Source: Actinomucor elegans | Taxonomy: Eukaryota; Mucoromycota; Mucoromycetes; Mucorales; Mucoraceae | Reading direction: 5' to 3' | Length of the DNA: 64,000 nt | Assembly: GCA_026027325.1 (NCBI GenBank) | Contig: JAMSLZ010000002.1 | Location: 2,480,001 to 2,544,000, forward strand | Shown: positions 49,495 through 60,411 of the stretch, one piece after another | Position numbering within the stretch: the first letter of the stretch is position 1 | Layout: every line of letters begins with the position of its first letter | Position numbers and translations under genes: made by a program | Notes under the pieces: model-generated | Seen by the model: the letters and a program-made list of their open reading frames with translations, nothing else | What the model was told of the DNA's origin: nothing | Database searches by the model: none

Positions 49495-50904
49495 TACAAT
49501 AACAAAGTTCTCTTCTTCTTTAAATGAACACCTAAGGATTCAGTGTCGATTTCATCTTGATGGTTCTTGATACCGTCGCCTTCTTTAAAGTGGCTATAGT
49601 ATTTCATGAACGCGTCTTTATCCTGATCGAATCTATTGTTTTCGATACTCTTTCTAATAGCAGCCATAAATTGCTCTAATTGATATATATTGTGGCTCAT
49701 TAATAAGATAGGGCCCAACATTTCATGTGCATTCAAGAGGTGATGAATATAAGCCTTTGTATGAGGTCGAGAACAAGCATCACACCCACAGGTAGGGTCA
49801 AGAGGCTCAAATGTATGGGCCAATGTACTATCCCACAAGTTCAATGTCTTGGGTTGATTGGATTCTTCAGCTGTTAACTCCTCACCAAACTTGAAGATGA
49901 TGGCACGTCCCTTCTCAGTGGCTTTGTATGCATAACTACCATCAAACAAATCAACACCGTTGGTCACACCTTCCAGAATACCTTCGGGCGAAGCTAATCC
50001 ATAAGCAATTCGAGGCTTCTCTTGAGGCAAATGATCTGTAGAGGCTTTGATTTGTGTACTGATACGATCTTTATCTAAACCCAATACATTGATGACAAAA
50101 CCTAAGAATGGATTAGACTACGACCTATTTAGATCAAATAATATAGGCGTACCTTGCACATCACGCTCAGCAGTTGCAATAGCAGATCGCATGCGCTCAT
50201 TTTCATCTGTATGACCCATGACAGGTGCAAAAACAGGCAGTTCCAATTCCTTTGATTTCTTTACATTTTCATCTAACCAACGCAAGGTTCTGTCTACGGA
50301 TCGCTTGATACGTTTTGTTTTTGCTTCTAGATCAGTGACAGTATCTGCCATGGTGACAGCAACATCAGGTCGATAAACGGTCATAGCTTCTGCCCAAAGC
50401 TCGGGTGTAACTTGACGTACACCACCATGTGTGTCAACCGAAAGATATTTATCGGTATTGAATGAAACAGGTGATAGTTTAATGGGATCGCGAATATCAA
50501 TACACAAGATAGCATCCTATATAAACATGTTAATATCAACACAGCGTATATTATGTTATGGCTGCAAACCTCGAGGTGAAGGTACTTGTGAAGACCGTGA
50601 GGATACTTGAAAGAAGAAGGATCCTTTTGTTCCAAGCTATACAATACGTTAGTATCTTTTATTTTTCCAAGTATTAGTAAAGTTTACTTTACAACTGTTC
50701 CAAAGAGACTTGCACAAGTTCAATAGGCAATAGCTTCAAGTTATCAGCTATAAGGTGTGGCACTGAACCACGAAGGGTATAAGTCAAACAACCTGGTGTT
50801 TGCACAGTTTTGTTCTTTTTAGCAAACTGCAAGGTGCCTCGGCGAAATAAGCTGGATTCGATCGAATGTAACTTGAAGTTGATTGCACTGGCCATCTTTT
50901 GCAT
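49494..50904 (-). CDS. QTRT2: Queuine tRNA-ribosyltransferase accessory subunit 2
   Basis: Partner of the catalytic QTRT1 in the eukaryotic enzyme that exchanges guanine-34 for queuine in GUN-anticodon tRNAs. Exons in reading order: 50904-50693, 50636-50570, 50516-50153, 50101-49494; 416 aa. The N-terminus (RRGTLQFAKKNKTVQTPGCLTYT) and the region VDTHGGVRQVTPE fit QTRT2. The zinc site CGCDACSRPHTKAYIHHLLNAHEMLG (CxCxxC...H) and YGLASPEGILEGVTNGVDLFD are clear. The second intron has a weak GTTTGC donor. A second in-frame ATG nine bases downstream (50895) gives MASAINF and could be the start. QTRT1 is not in this window. Eukaryotes cannot make queuine, so it must be salvaged. Confidence 0.9.
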
Positions 50905-50991
50905 CTAATTACTAAAGAAAAATGGAAAAAACTAAGATGTGGCTTTTGAGGTTTGAAAGGCGGGCCTTCAACTTGAAGAACAGTAATGCGA

Positions 50992-51010
50992 AGGAAAAAA
51001 AAAAAAAAAA
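50992..51010. repeat. Short A-rich run
   Basis: An almost pure run of A (GGAAAAAAA... ) in the spacer between two minus-strand genes, just downstream of the DUF8032 stop; homopolymer length may be unreliable. Confidence 0.6.
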
Positions 51011-51029
51011 AGGCTTTATTTGATTATAT

Positions 51030-51984
51030 TTACAGAATAGCACTTAATGATTTCTTGGAACGACGTTTACGTAGAGTGCCATTCGCTACTTTTTCCTGCC
51101 TGGTAACTCTCCTTGAGCGCATTTCTGCGTGTCTGTTTCGATAGGAATCCACAGCACGTTGGATAAGACCTCTTCTGCCAAATAATTGGTCTTTATTTAG
51201 CCAGCAAAGCTTCCAGCCTAACTGATTGCAGGTAGTTTCATAGTCCCATCTGTTACCATCGTATTCAGATCGGTCTACATTAGCTCGAGGATAAATCTGA
51301 TGAAAAGAATGAATCAATTATCTAAGCGGATATCTAGTTTACTGTACTTACTGCATTTTGAATACGAAAGTCCATTGCAATATCATTCAAATTGACATGA
51401 TCGATATCAGTGCGTATCGTATATTCTTTAACAAGACGATCATGCGAGTATAAGAAGGTGATATGTTCAACACCGTCAATCACCTTGGAAACTGGTTCAT
51501 GTGCTGTCAAAGAAACAACTGAAGCAACCGAAGGATTGGAAGAAGACCTTCTGTTATATGTGCGATGGGAGTTTCTTCTTTGCTTTGAAGTAGTTGGTGT
51601 ATTAACCATAGATGATGGAGCAGAATGAGGAAATTCATTAGGATACTGCAGTGTATTACTCAAAGTGTAGTTATCCATAGGCTGATCAATATAAGATAAA
51701 ATCCAATCGTCAGCCTTGATACCAGTAGCAAAAGCAGTAGAGTTTGCACTCCAGTCCATTAAGGTAGAATCGAGAGGATGAATGATATCTGGCTGTTGTG
51801 GTTTTGCATTGATAGGCCACACTGAAGCATCCATGAATGAGCTGACGTTCAAGGAAGTAGTGGAAGGCGATGAGGCAGAAGACAGGTTATTAGCAGTAGA
51901 TTGATTATGTGTAACAAAAGACTCTTCAATAATATCAGAAGGTTGTCTACCTTCATTTGCTGTAAGCATGACTGTAGTTTTCAT
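51030..51984 (-). CDS. DUF8032-type fungal protein
   Basis: Two exons, 51984-51352 and 51296-51030, with GTAAGT donor and ATCAG acceptor, give 299 aa. The first 165 residues are Ser/Thr/Asn-rich and probably disordered. Residues of about 170-299 form the conserved domain: VIDGVEHITFLYSHDRLVKEYTIRTDIDHVNL, FRIQNAIYPRANVDRSEYDGN, RWDYETTCNQLGWKLCWLN, GRRGLIQRAVDSYRNR. I recall this arrangement from DUF8032 proteins, found across fungi with no established biochemical role; nuclear or regulatory function is only a guess from the disordered N-terminus and the basic tail (RKRRSKKSL). Divergent from the chitin deacetylase gene, 485 bp between starts. Confidence 0.75.
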
Positions 51985-52469
51985 AGTTTGGAAAATGAAA
52001 GAAAGCGAGTTTTAAAAAAAAATATTGTAACCACCGCGTTTTTTGCAGTTAAGAAACCGGAAATCCAACTAAAAATGCTTGAGACATGTCATATAGTAGA
52101 AAGGTTTTACTCGGCGATATTAGCCTGTAGGATCACAATAGGCGTATATACAGTACAGAAAGTCGTTTCGTTTGCTAGTAGAATTAGTTCGTTTAGAGAA
52201 ATGTTGAAAAAAAAAAAAAAGATTACTGATAGATATGTCTCCCATAGTCTAGTCTTTCGTGCCATTTTTACGTCATGGACTGATAGATCCCCGCAGCTCA
52301 TACTTTATATATAAATTGTCTATATTTGGGTATTTAACTGCGCTGATCTTGCCAAGAGCTTGAGTATGCGAAAACATTAGACCGGTTACTTGCAATTCAA
52401 CCCCCTTTGGTTGTATAAATACACAACGACTTTGAGTTAGGACCCATGCCTTCTTTACTAAACTAAAAG
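51985..52469. promoter_or_regulatory. Divergent promoter region, DUF8032 gene / chitin deacetylase
   Basis: Shared upstream region of two divergent genes. A TATA box (TATAAATA, 52414-52421) sits 49 bp before the deacetylase ATG, preceded by a CCCCCTTTGG block. An A run occurs at about 52207-52220. No operator can be named. Confidence 0.6.
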
Positions 52470-53726
52470 ATGCAAATCAAGACACTGGCAGCATTGATTG
52501 CTATAGCTCAAATAGCAAATGAAGTCGCTGCTGATCTTACTTTCTGGCACAATTTTACTACCCAAATTGATCCCAAAAACGTGTCTGTACCTTCGATTAC
52601 TCAAACCACAAGCATCAATCCCTCTGAAGAATGTGTTTATTATAGCCCTGATACCTCATTAGTTGATATCGTCTCTGCTGAATGGCCTACTAGCTGGCAA
52701 AAAGCTACTACCAACGGAATGAATGAAACAGCTGAATTCATTGCCATGTATAACTCTATTGATTGGACCAAGGCTCCCAATATTCCAGTGCGTACTCTGC
52801 TTGCTGACGGTTCTTTAAACATGACAGGCTATTCTTCCTCTTCTGATCCTGATTGCTGGTGGTCTGCTAGTGGTTGTACTAAGCCCAAAATTTCTGACGC
52901 CTATACAGATCTGGTTCAGTGTGCAGAACCTGAGACTTGGGGCTTGACTTACGATGATGGACCCAACTGCTCTCATAACGCTTTTTATGATTACCTTGAA
53001 GAGCAAAAATTAAAGGCTACCATGTTTTACATTGGTTCTAATGTTATCGATTGGCCTTATGGTGCTATGCGTGGTATTCAAGACGGTCATCACATTGCTT
53101 GCCACACCTGGTCTCACCCTATGATAACTACATTCACAAACCAAGAAGTGTTGGCTGAATTCTATTTCTCTTTAAAAGCTATCAAACTGGCCACTGGTTT
53201 AACACCTCGTTATTGGCGCCCTCCTTATGGTGATATTGATGACCGTGTTCGTTGGATTGCTGCTCAACTGGGTTTGACTGCTGTTATGTGGAACTTGGAT
53301 ACAGACGATTGGGCTGCTGGCCTGACTAAAACAGTAGCCGATGTCCAAACTGCTTATGATCAATTCATTCAAATGGGCAAGAACGGTACCTTCGCTGGTA
53401 GTGGTAACATTGTCTTGGCGCATGAGATCAATAATGAAACCATGAGCCTGGCCATTCAAAATTTGCCTAGTATTCAAGCTGCTTACAAGCAAGTCATTAA
53501 TGTCGCAACTTGTTTTAATATATCTCAACCTTATTTCGAAGATTATACATGGTTGGATGTATTGAATGGAACAGCTGCTTCTTCTACTGCCGTTAGTGGA
53601 GTTCCATCTGCTCAGTCTGCAGCCAAGTCAACCTCTACCGACGCCCAATCTTCCGATGCTAGCAGCAATGCTATTAGTTCTATCTTTGCTTTGTTTGCAG
53701 TAGCTCTTGGTTCTTTACTGTCTTAA
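52470..53726 (+). CDS. CDA: Chitin deacetylase, secreted/GPI-anchored
   Basis: Removes acetyl groups from nascent chitin to form chitosan, a major Mucoromycota wall polymer. Intronless, 418 aa. A signal peptide is visible (MQIKTLAALIAIAQIANEVAA). The NodB fold has all five motifs: TYDDGP (160-165), HTWSHP (212-217, metal His), RPPYGD (about 250), DTDDW (about 277) and VLAHE (about 316). Several N-x-S/T sequons fit a glycoprotein. The last 45 residues are Ser/Ala-rich and end in a hydrophobic segment (ISSIFALFAVALGSLL) after small residues, a typical GPI-attachment signal. Mucorales carry many CDA paralogues; which one this is cannot be told from sequence alone. Confidence 0.93.
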   Translation: MQIKTLAALIAIAQIANEVAADLTFWHNFTTQIDPKNVSVPSITQTTSINPSEECVYYSPDTSLVDIVSAEWPTSWQKATTNGMNETAEFIAMYNSIDWTKAPNIPVRTLLADGSLNMTGYSSSSDPDCWWSASGCTKPKISDAYTDLVQCAEPETWGLTYDDGPNCSHNAFYDYLEEQKLKATMFYIGSNVIDWPYGAMRGIQDGHHIACHTWSHPMITTFTNQEVLAEFYFSLKAIKLATGLTPRYWRPPYGDIDDRVRWIAAQLGLTAVMWNLDTDDWAAGLTKTVADVQTAYDQFIQMGKNGTFAGSGNIVLAHEINNETMSLAIQNLPSIQAAYKQVINVATCFNISQPYFEDYTWLDVLNGTAASSTAVSGVPSAQSAAKSTSTDAQSSDASSNAISSIFALFAVALGSLLS

Positions 53727-54069
53727 TTAAGTCTCATCTTTTGATGATCTCCATTTCATAACACGTAAATCAATAAAGCTCTTATTTTTTATCCTCGTTT
53801 AGACGTTTCATTGCTAAAGTTTCCCCGAAACGATCATGAGAGATCCGCTCATTAAGCTGATAATAAGGAGATAAGTAAATCTAAGCCAAGCAATATCATC
53901 TATATTTATACTCTGTTTCACAAGTTTAAGATACATAAGTCATCTTGATAATGCAAGCGATGATAGTGCTCCATGATTTGAACCGAGGCATCTTATCGTC
54001 TGGACAGAGTAGTATAGATAGCAGCTTAGAAAAATTCCATCTTCAATTCATTATTATGATTCTTATGCC

Positions 54070-54228
54070 CTATATGATGGCTTTCTTGTTTCTATAGCGT
54101 CTGTAGTAAAGCAGTAGTATCCCAGCGCTGATAACAAAACCCGCTACTGTTAACATGATATAATTAATTAATTTTATTGGATGATTGGGTTCCAATAAAT
54201 CTCCACCACCGCCATCGTTCTTTGTCAT
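54070..54228 (-). CDS. Putative 52-residue single-pass membrane protein
   Basis: A short frame from ATG to TAG. The N-terminus is polar with a Gly run (MTKNDGGGGDLLEPNHP). One strong membrane helix follows (YIMLTVAGFVISAGILLLYY), and then a basic stop-transfer tail (RRYRNKKAII). The mixture of Gly run, helix and basic flank is not what random AT-rich DNA gives, but no family is recognised and no transcript evidence is available. It lies between the chitin deacetylase and RPL23 genes. It could also be the last exon of a longer gene, though no convincing upstream exon was seen. Confidence 0.4.
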   Translation of the reverse strand: MTKNDGGGGDLLEPNHPIKLINYIMLTVAGFVISAGILLLYYRRYRNKKAII

Positions 54229-55198
54229 AAATAACTGTCAGAATTATGAAACTGCATTTATACCAACGAAAGATAGATATATCACCTGGTATTTTGGTGA
54301 TCCCACATAAAATACCACTTTCTTTCGATTAGTCTACTTTTTTTTGTAATTGCATAATAAGGTTAATGCGTGGAGGATAACTACGAATATACAACATTTT
54401 TAACTTCCAGAACAAAATATTTCGCGCTGAGGTTCTTCGGTGTTTGCATAGGTCTCTTACGATACGACTCCAGTTCCATGCTGATCAAGTAGGCCAAAGT
54501 TTTGACATCGAGTCGTTGTAGAGAAGGAAAAATGCTCTTTGAAAAGATTAAATTTGTATGACTGTGCGCCGTTTTGAATTGTAACTGTCCTCTATGAACA
54601 TATGGTGTTATCAAGTTCTGACACAGCATTTTTTTTTTCTACTTTCCTATGAAAGGAAATAGATGCTAATTCTTTAGAGGTTTCAATGTGCTAATTTTAT
54701 TTCATTCTTTGCTTGTGCAATTGGAATATCACCTTTAACGGATGCTACTTTTACTGATCTCGGTTAAATATTGCATCTGACTAGTAGCCTGCTTTCAAAA
54801 TGAGCTATTCCATCTATTAAAATTTCGATTCGACTTTGATGCATCTGTTGAATTAAGGCAAATTTATCAATTTATAATTGTCATGAGTGAAATGGTCGGT
54901 AATCGCCTTGAGAAACTTTCAGCCTTATATACTGAATCTTTCTTCAACGATTTTAATGATCTTTAGATAATCGCAAACTAAACAGAGAAATGCAATGAGA
55001 TAATGGCTGATCAAGTCTGCATAAATCGTAACAAATCTTGAATTTTTCTCATTAATTCTATTTCTTAACCACTATAACCTTGGAAATAGCCATAAGACAA
55101 ACACATGCTTGTTTTTTTTTCGTTGGGAATTTCTTTATTAAAAAAAGACATTTGAAAGATCAAAATTCGCAAACATGGAGGTGAAGATGCTTGTTTAT
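54229..55198. other. Intergenic region downstream of RPL23
   Basis: Contains one strong repeat copy (next entry). An 82-codon ATG-started frame on the minus strand (54629-54381) has a faint leucine-repeat look (FPSLQRLDVKTLAYLISMEL) and might be a remnant of an F-box/LRR gene; it is not called. Confidence 0.4.
54750..54830 (+). repeat. Dispersed GATCTCGG-family repeat, copy 9 (best preserved)
   Basis: Contains CTGATCTCGGTTAAATATTG, CATCTGACTAGTAG, CAAAATGAGCTATTCCATCT and ATTAAAATTTCG: all blocks of the family in order. Confidence 0.7.
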
Positions 55199-56119
55199 TT
55201 AAACAACGGTACCGGAAGCGGAGGCAATACGGGGCCAGAGATCAGCACATTCCTTAGCAACGGGACCAGTAATGGCAGAACCTAATTACAAACAAAGAGA
55301 TTAGCACAAGTAACAATTACAAACTCTCATCAAATAGTTACCCTTCATTTCACCCTTGGGGTTGACAATGACACCAGCGTTATCCTCAAAGTAAAGGAAA
55401 ACACCGTCTCTACGGCGCCAGGCCTTACGTTGACGAATGACAACGGCGGCCATAACCTTCTTTCTTAATTCAGGCTTACCCTTCTTGACAGTAGCGACAA
55501 CCATGTCACCACAACCAGCAGCGGGAAGTCTGTTCAAACGACCCTTGATGTTACGGACAGCAATGACGTACAAGTTCTTAGCACCAGAGTTATCGGCGCA
55601 GTTCATAACAGCACCAACGGGGAGACCGAGGGTCATACGGTACTTTGTGCCGGAAACGCTAACTAGAAGCAGAATGTTAGTTCAATTGAGTTCACAGATC
55701 TAGGTGTGGAAGCAAGCAAAATCGTCCAGAAGTATTATATAATATGTAGTCTTTTTTTTCAGCGTTTGAAAGTGCAAGTCGTAAAGTGTTGTGCGTATAT
55801 GTGTGTTTCTGTCTCCAAAAGTCAGGCAACAAGATCGTATTAGCAAATAGTGGTGATATCGAGCCCGTTCAAACGCATCCTGGTAGATTATGAGCTACTG
55901 ATTCATTCTCGAGTATTGTCATTAGCCGACTTCTTGTTTATTGATGGATGGATGGATCATGATCACCAATCCTGTCCTATATCCATCCATATTTTCCCAT
56001 CCATCCATCCTTCCATCCATGACTTATTGAATGACGTGCTGTAGATCGTTTCCATATATTATATAATACAGTCCTTCTCGATTGCTTGCTTCCTTGTTTA
56101 ATGACGCACCTTTAGGCAT
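55199..56119 (-). CDS. RPL23: 60S ribosomal protein L23 (uL14)
   Basis: Large-subunit protein at the subunit interface. Exons in reading order: 56119-56110 (ten nt, ATGCCTAAAG), 55662-55342, 55281-55199; 137 aa, the length of yeast L23. The mature core is unmistakable: [80 protein letters not shown]. The first exon is inferred: upstream of exon 2 lie a CTAAC branch point and TTCTAG acceptor, and the only fitting start with a good donor (GTGCGT) is 447 nt upstream, behind a pyrimidine-rich leader and a TTTTATA box. It gives [16 protein letters not shown]. The alternative start at 55636 would lack the conserved N-terminus. AATAAA overlaps the stop (TTTAAATAAAC). Confidence 0.93.
55943..56020. 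repeat. Inverted (GGAT)n/(ATCC)n tetranucleotide arms in RPL23 intron 1
   Basis: Plus strand: GATGGATGGATGGATC at 55943-55958 and ATCCATCCAT...CCATCCATCCATCC at 55981-56014. The arms are complementary and could pair in the RPL23 pre-mRNA. Confidence 0.7.
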
Positions 56120-57663
56120 TGCGTAGAGATACGGATGAGAGAGAAGGTTCTTCTATAAAATTTGGCACCTCGTTCATATTGAATCCATTTCTCGAGTTCG
56201 CCACTGTGCGGGCAATTAAATGGAATCTCCGAAATGTGACTGCCTTTCTATGGCCTGGTATCAATACTGCTTGATGTTGGATTGGTTGGATCTCTTATAT
56301 GTGCATCAATAAGAAGATCAAATAGTATACAGTTGCTCCACTCCCAATTTGTATACATCAAGTCTAGAAAGTGAATTAGTGCATTTCTTTGAATTAATTT
56401 TGACTATCTCCTAAAAATAAATTAGCATACATTTTGAGTTATGTATAACCTTTTTAAAAGAAATTGACAAAGCCCCAGAACATTTATCTATATATTGGCA
56501 AAGCAATCTCAACAAAAAGGCATATGTATCAAATTCAGCTGTTGGGTACTTGTCTCTGTCTTATCTCACATGCCTACTGCTCAATTTTTCTCCTTGATTT
56601 CTCAAGACCAGCTTTAACTTACACTATAACCCCACTTGAAAGTGAGAATAGCATTAATAGTGAGAGTAGCGAAAGTAGCGGCTGTAGTATTAATAACAAC
56701 AACAACAACAGTTACAACTAAGTCAGCAATAGCAATAACGGAAATAGTAAACATATATTATCTATGGATATTATTGGTATAAATACTTTTTTTCTATGAT
56801 GTGTATCAGTTCGAAGACGTGATTGTAGGCGTGAGGGAAAAGAAAATCTGCTGTTCTTACTAGTAAATGATAATAGCTGAGAGAAATCCATTATGGGTAC
56901 AGCAATGGATCAATTGTTATATTAAATTGTAAATATAGGCATAACTGAGCTTTGACAGAATAGTTTTTAACCTTTACTCTTTTTAAAGAGTTCATCACAG
57001 CCGTTTACAAAGCTTTTAAAAAAAAGTACTCAGAAATATAAAAGAGTTTCTGAAAAAAACAGTGGATTGTTCCGTTCTAATGAAACAACGTCACTGCTTA
57101 ATGATTTTCCAACCCAAACCTGCTCCACTTCTAAGGGTTGATATAGATATATATGCTTAGTTATTTTATTATCTTTATCGAGTTTTTTATATGCTATGTT
57201 TATGTATATTAATTCCTCACTACTTTCATTATATAAATCATTAAAACTCGATATTTAAGGGCTTTCACATTGTACACTTGAATTGCGCCTTATATGTGAT
57301 ATTTCCATACCCTTCCTTTTCTCACAAATGAACCCATATTTACTGTATCAAGACGAGACTTGAAAAGTTTTCCCGCTTTTTTGTTCGTTTACGAAGTAGT
57401 TAAAGAAATGCACCAATTTATTTTCAAGACTTGTGAAATTTTTCGTGATGTATACAAATTAGGAGTGGAAGACTGTGCTTTGTAGTATGTGTTTAATAGA
57501 GGCTCAAAAAATGCAATTTATCTAAAAGTTTAAATATAAGAGAAAAGTTTATTTGGTGAGTAAATAAGTAGACTCTGATCTAGTTTCTATAATGATATGA
57601 GAAGAATATGTATAAAATAATAGTAATAATAAAATAATGAAAGTATATGATGTCTAAAGTCAG
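56120..57663. other. Intergenic region upstream of RPL23
   Basis: No supported gene. A TATA-like ATTTTATAG (minus strand) and pyrimidine-rich leader lie within 60 bp of the RPL23 start. A short AAC/AAT-type microsatellite occurs at about 56690-56715. Confidence 0.45.
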
Positions 57664-59390
57664 TTATGAGCGTGCAGTTGGCTTGCCTTCCCTTATAATG
57701 CTTTCCAGTACGGACTGAAGCAAAGCAGAGTTATATCTGGGTTCTTCACTAGTTGGATCAGGCTCTGCAGCCATGCATTTAATACCTAATGCCTCAACCG
57801 ACTCCACATCTACAGGAACCAGCGAGTTGGATAGATAAATTAAATGTGTAATGTATGTTGAAGGTGGATAATTTGGGACAAGCTCTGGAGGGAAAGGCGT
57901 TGATGAGCAAGGTTGAGTAACATTCCCATTGGCAAAATAGCCTTCTTGTTGGCCAGTAGTACTGGTAGAAGATGAGATTTGAAGTTTACCAATACCAGGT
58001 GGAGGCCAATGTCTAAAACCATGATCGACAGGTCGAGCATAGTCGCTACCAAAAGCACCATGTTGACGCAAACTACCTGTCATAGGGTCTTCTTCGGCAG
58101 TGGTGTCGTAATATTTGCGACGCGCATCAATCAATTGACTTTCATTCAATGCATTCGTGATGGTACCTATGAAATCAAGAGCGGTATAGCCATCTGTTTC
58201 ACGGTCTGTTGTGCCGTTCAAGATAAGAATCTTATGTCGCAAAGAAGGTGAATTGGCGATGGCGTGGCCGACTTTTCTTAATATTAAACAGGGCAATATC
58301 GAAGTGTATAACGAGCCAATAGAATAAACCAATTCTGTACGCTGGCTGCAATGTGTTAGTAACTTGGGATTTGCCAAAGGGTAGATCTCTTGACCATATT
58401 CGTTCATATAATAGATACGAGCAATAGCTGATGATAGCTTCTCTTCTGTAATTTTACTGAAAACTAAATTGCCATTGAATTCATCATTGTTACCAAGCTG
58501 AGGCGAATTGGGTAGAGCCAGTTTGGAAAAGGCATCGATAGGATTCATGGATTTTGTGCAAGCCTTGTTTTGGCCTGGATGACTAATTTCACATTGGCCA
58601 CGAAGTGTATTGCCATCTTCCAATAAAGCTGCAATCGAGGCTGTATGATTGGTATTGATGACTGGTAAAACATAAGTTGGTTCACGAATAGCAGTAATGG
58701 AAGAAAACAAAAAGATAGCTGCTTCCAAAGAACCAAAAAACAATCTAGCTCCTGTCAAAAAGAAATTACCAATGGAACCATTACGAAAGTTGAAGTGCTT
58801 GTGAGCTCTTTTAAGTATTTCAAAATTGAACAATACCAAGAAGCCTCTTATTGTCTCTTTCTTTTCGATCGAAATCTTTTGCCATAATCTATCAATATCC
58901 CTATCAATATTTATCTTTTGAATACTGCGGTTAGTTCTTACCTATGACGCCCTTCTACAATCATTGCCCACTCATCGCGAATGGTATTATCATCACCTAC
59001 AGAGGTCAAACGGTAACTTAGCAGTTCTTTGATAGCTACTTGCTCCTCTGAATCATGGCCATGAACGTTGATTAGTCGAGTGAGTCGTGATCGCAGGTCA
59101 CCTATACTAGGTCCACCTAAGACTCTCAGTAGTTCACTCTAAGAAAAACGCACGAGTCAGTCTACCATATCAGTATGTGTTCTTGTCGGTTGCTTACTGT
59201 TGAACCACCGTTATCAGAGACGCCCAGGACGTAGCATACGCTTGGTGTTATTGATTGGAATGCATTAGCTACAGAGATGAATAAGATGACTAGAATGACA
59301 TGTCATTTTATGTCTTCAAATACCAATGAAATTACAGGCTGAGCCACCTGAAAACACTATAAAGGATGCATCCGTTGGTTCTACTATCAT
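57664..59390 (-). CDS. CofD-like / UPF0052 family protein
   Basis: Fungal member of the CofD/YvcK fold; bacterial relatives transfer a phospholactyl group in F420 synthesis (CofD) or act in wall-related metabolism (YvcK). The fungal function is unknown. Exons in reading order: 59390-59324, 59268-59198, 59138-58942, 58888-57664; 519 aa with all junctions in frame. Signatures: SFIVFSGGSACNFIA (nucleotide-binding Gly loop at the N-terminus), VLGVSDNGGSTSELLRVLGG, SIGDLRSRLTRL, FRNGSIGNFFLTGARLFFGSLEAAI and SIGSLYTSILPCLILRKVGHAI. A roughly 100-residue insertion in the C-terminal half carries His/Pro/Gly-rich sequence (FRHWPPPGIGKLQ). No F420 pathway is known in fungi, so the bacterial reaction should not be transferred. 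Confidence 0.85.
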
Positions 59391-59755
59391 ATTGTGTAAA
59401 AAAGGGAAAGAAAATGATCTCCTTTCTCTCCTTGGTTGTGCATAGATATTGGTTCTTCGGAATGAAGTTTATGAGCTAAAATTTTTGTATCACCTCAAAA
59501 CATTTGTACGTATCCGATTGGATTATTTCAAACCCTGCGCTTCTAATTCTGCATTTGGCTAATCATGTAATTTAGTTGGTCAAGGGCGAGACTATGATAA
59601 AAAAGAAAGCAACTAAATAGTGACTGCATAAGCAATTTGCCAAGAGTATACTTTGAAACGAAACAGAATCACTCGGTTAAGGAATATTGCTAATTAATAA
59701 ATGTTAGAAATACATTTAATAAGGCAAAAGCTTTCGAGCTGAAATAAAATTCCAC

Positions 59756-59825
59756 ATGTGTAGCAACCCATTCTGAACATGGGCAACTAATCTGATGCAA
59801 TATTTGTCCGAGATCGGTTGAGAGT
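59756..59825 (-). repeat. Dispersed GATCTCGG-family repeat, copy 10
   Basis: Minus-strand reading: ACCGATCTCGGACAAATATT, GCATCAGATTAGTTGCC, CATGTTCAGAATGGGTTGCT. All blocks in order. Confidence 0.65.
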
Positions 59826-60411
59826 TCTGACCTTGATTTTAGCTCCAATACCACTTTTTGCAAACCTCGATATTGAAATAGGCTTGGAGCCAATATGCGT
59901 ATCAAAAATAATAATAATAATAATAGTAAGTGTTAGTGCGAGCTAGAGCCTTGTAAATTAATAAGATACGCAGAGAATTTTATCTATGTATCCGATTTTG
60001 ATTCGTAAATATTATATCTACATAGATAAGAAAAATTTCGCATTAGAAGGCCTGTTTACTTTGGCTTACTTATTATTTTGAATGGCCCTATTTAGCTCTA
60101 TCTACATATATCCCGAATTTCAACTTTATACTTGTTGATTCAACTAGTTTTTATTTTTTATATTTTCTGTAGAGAGAATTATAGATCAATTTTTTTTTCT
60201 GAATCATCCATTTTTAACAATCATTACATTTTTTTGATCAATAATGTTGCATGTAATGACGAGTACAAGTTCCGAATATAGCGCTGTATCTGACTATACA
60301 GAGTCATTATTTGATTGAAGTACGACAAATATATAATATTTTAGGCATGCGTTGTTAATTATATGCAATTACTTGCAAACTACATCCATGGATCTATAGA
60401 TTTCTTCGTTG

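Noticed and set aside
53965..54000. Second tRNA-like string (minus strand CCTCGGTTCAAATCATGG)
   Set aside because: The stem halves are not complementary and no cloverleaf is possible.
54381..54629. 82-codon ATG-started minus-strand frame with a slight LRR look
   Set aside because: Only one leucine-repeat-like segment and no F-box or linked exon; it could be chance or a remnant, so it is not called as a gene.
55700..56105. snoRNA within the long RPL23 intron
   Set aside because: A GTGATCATGA string resembles a C box, but no D box and terminal stem are found at fitting distances.
56464..56721. 85-codon plus-strand frame ending in an Asn run
   Set aside because: No ATG near its start and its end is a microsatellite (AAC/AAT repeats).
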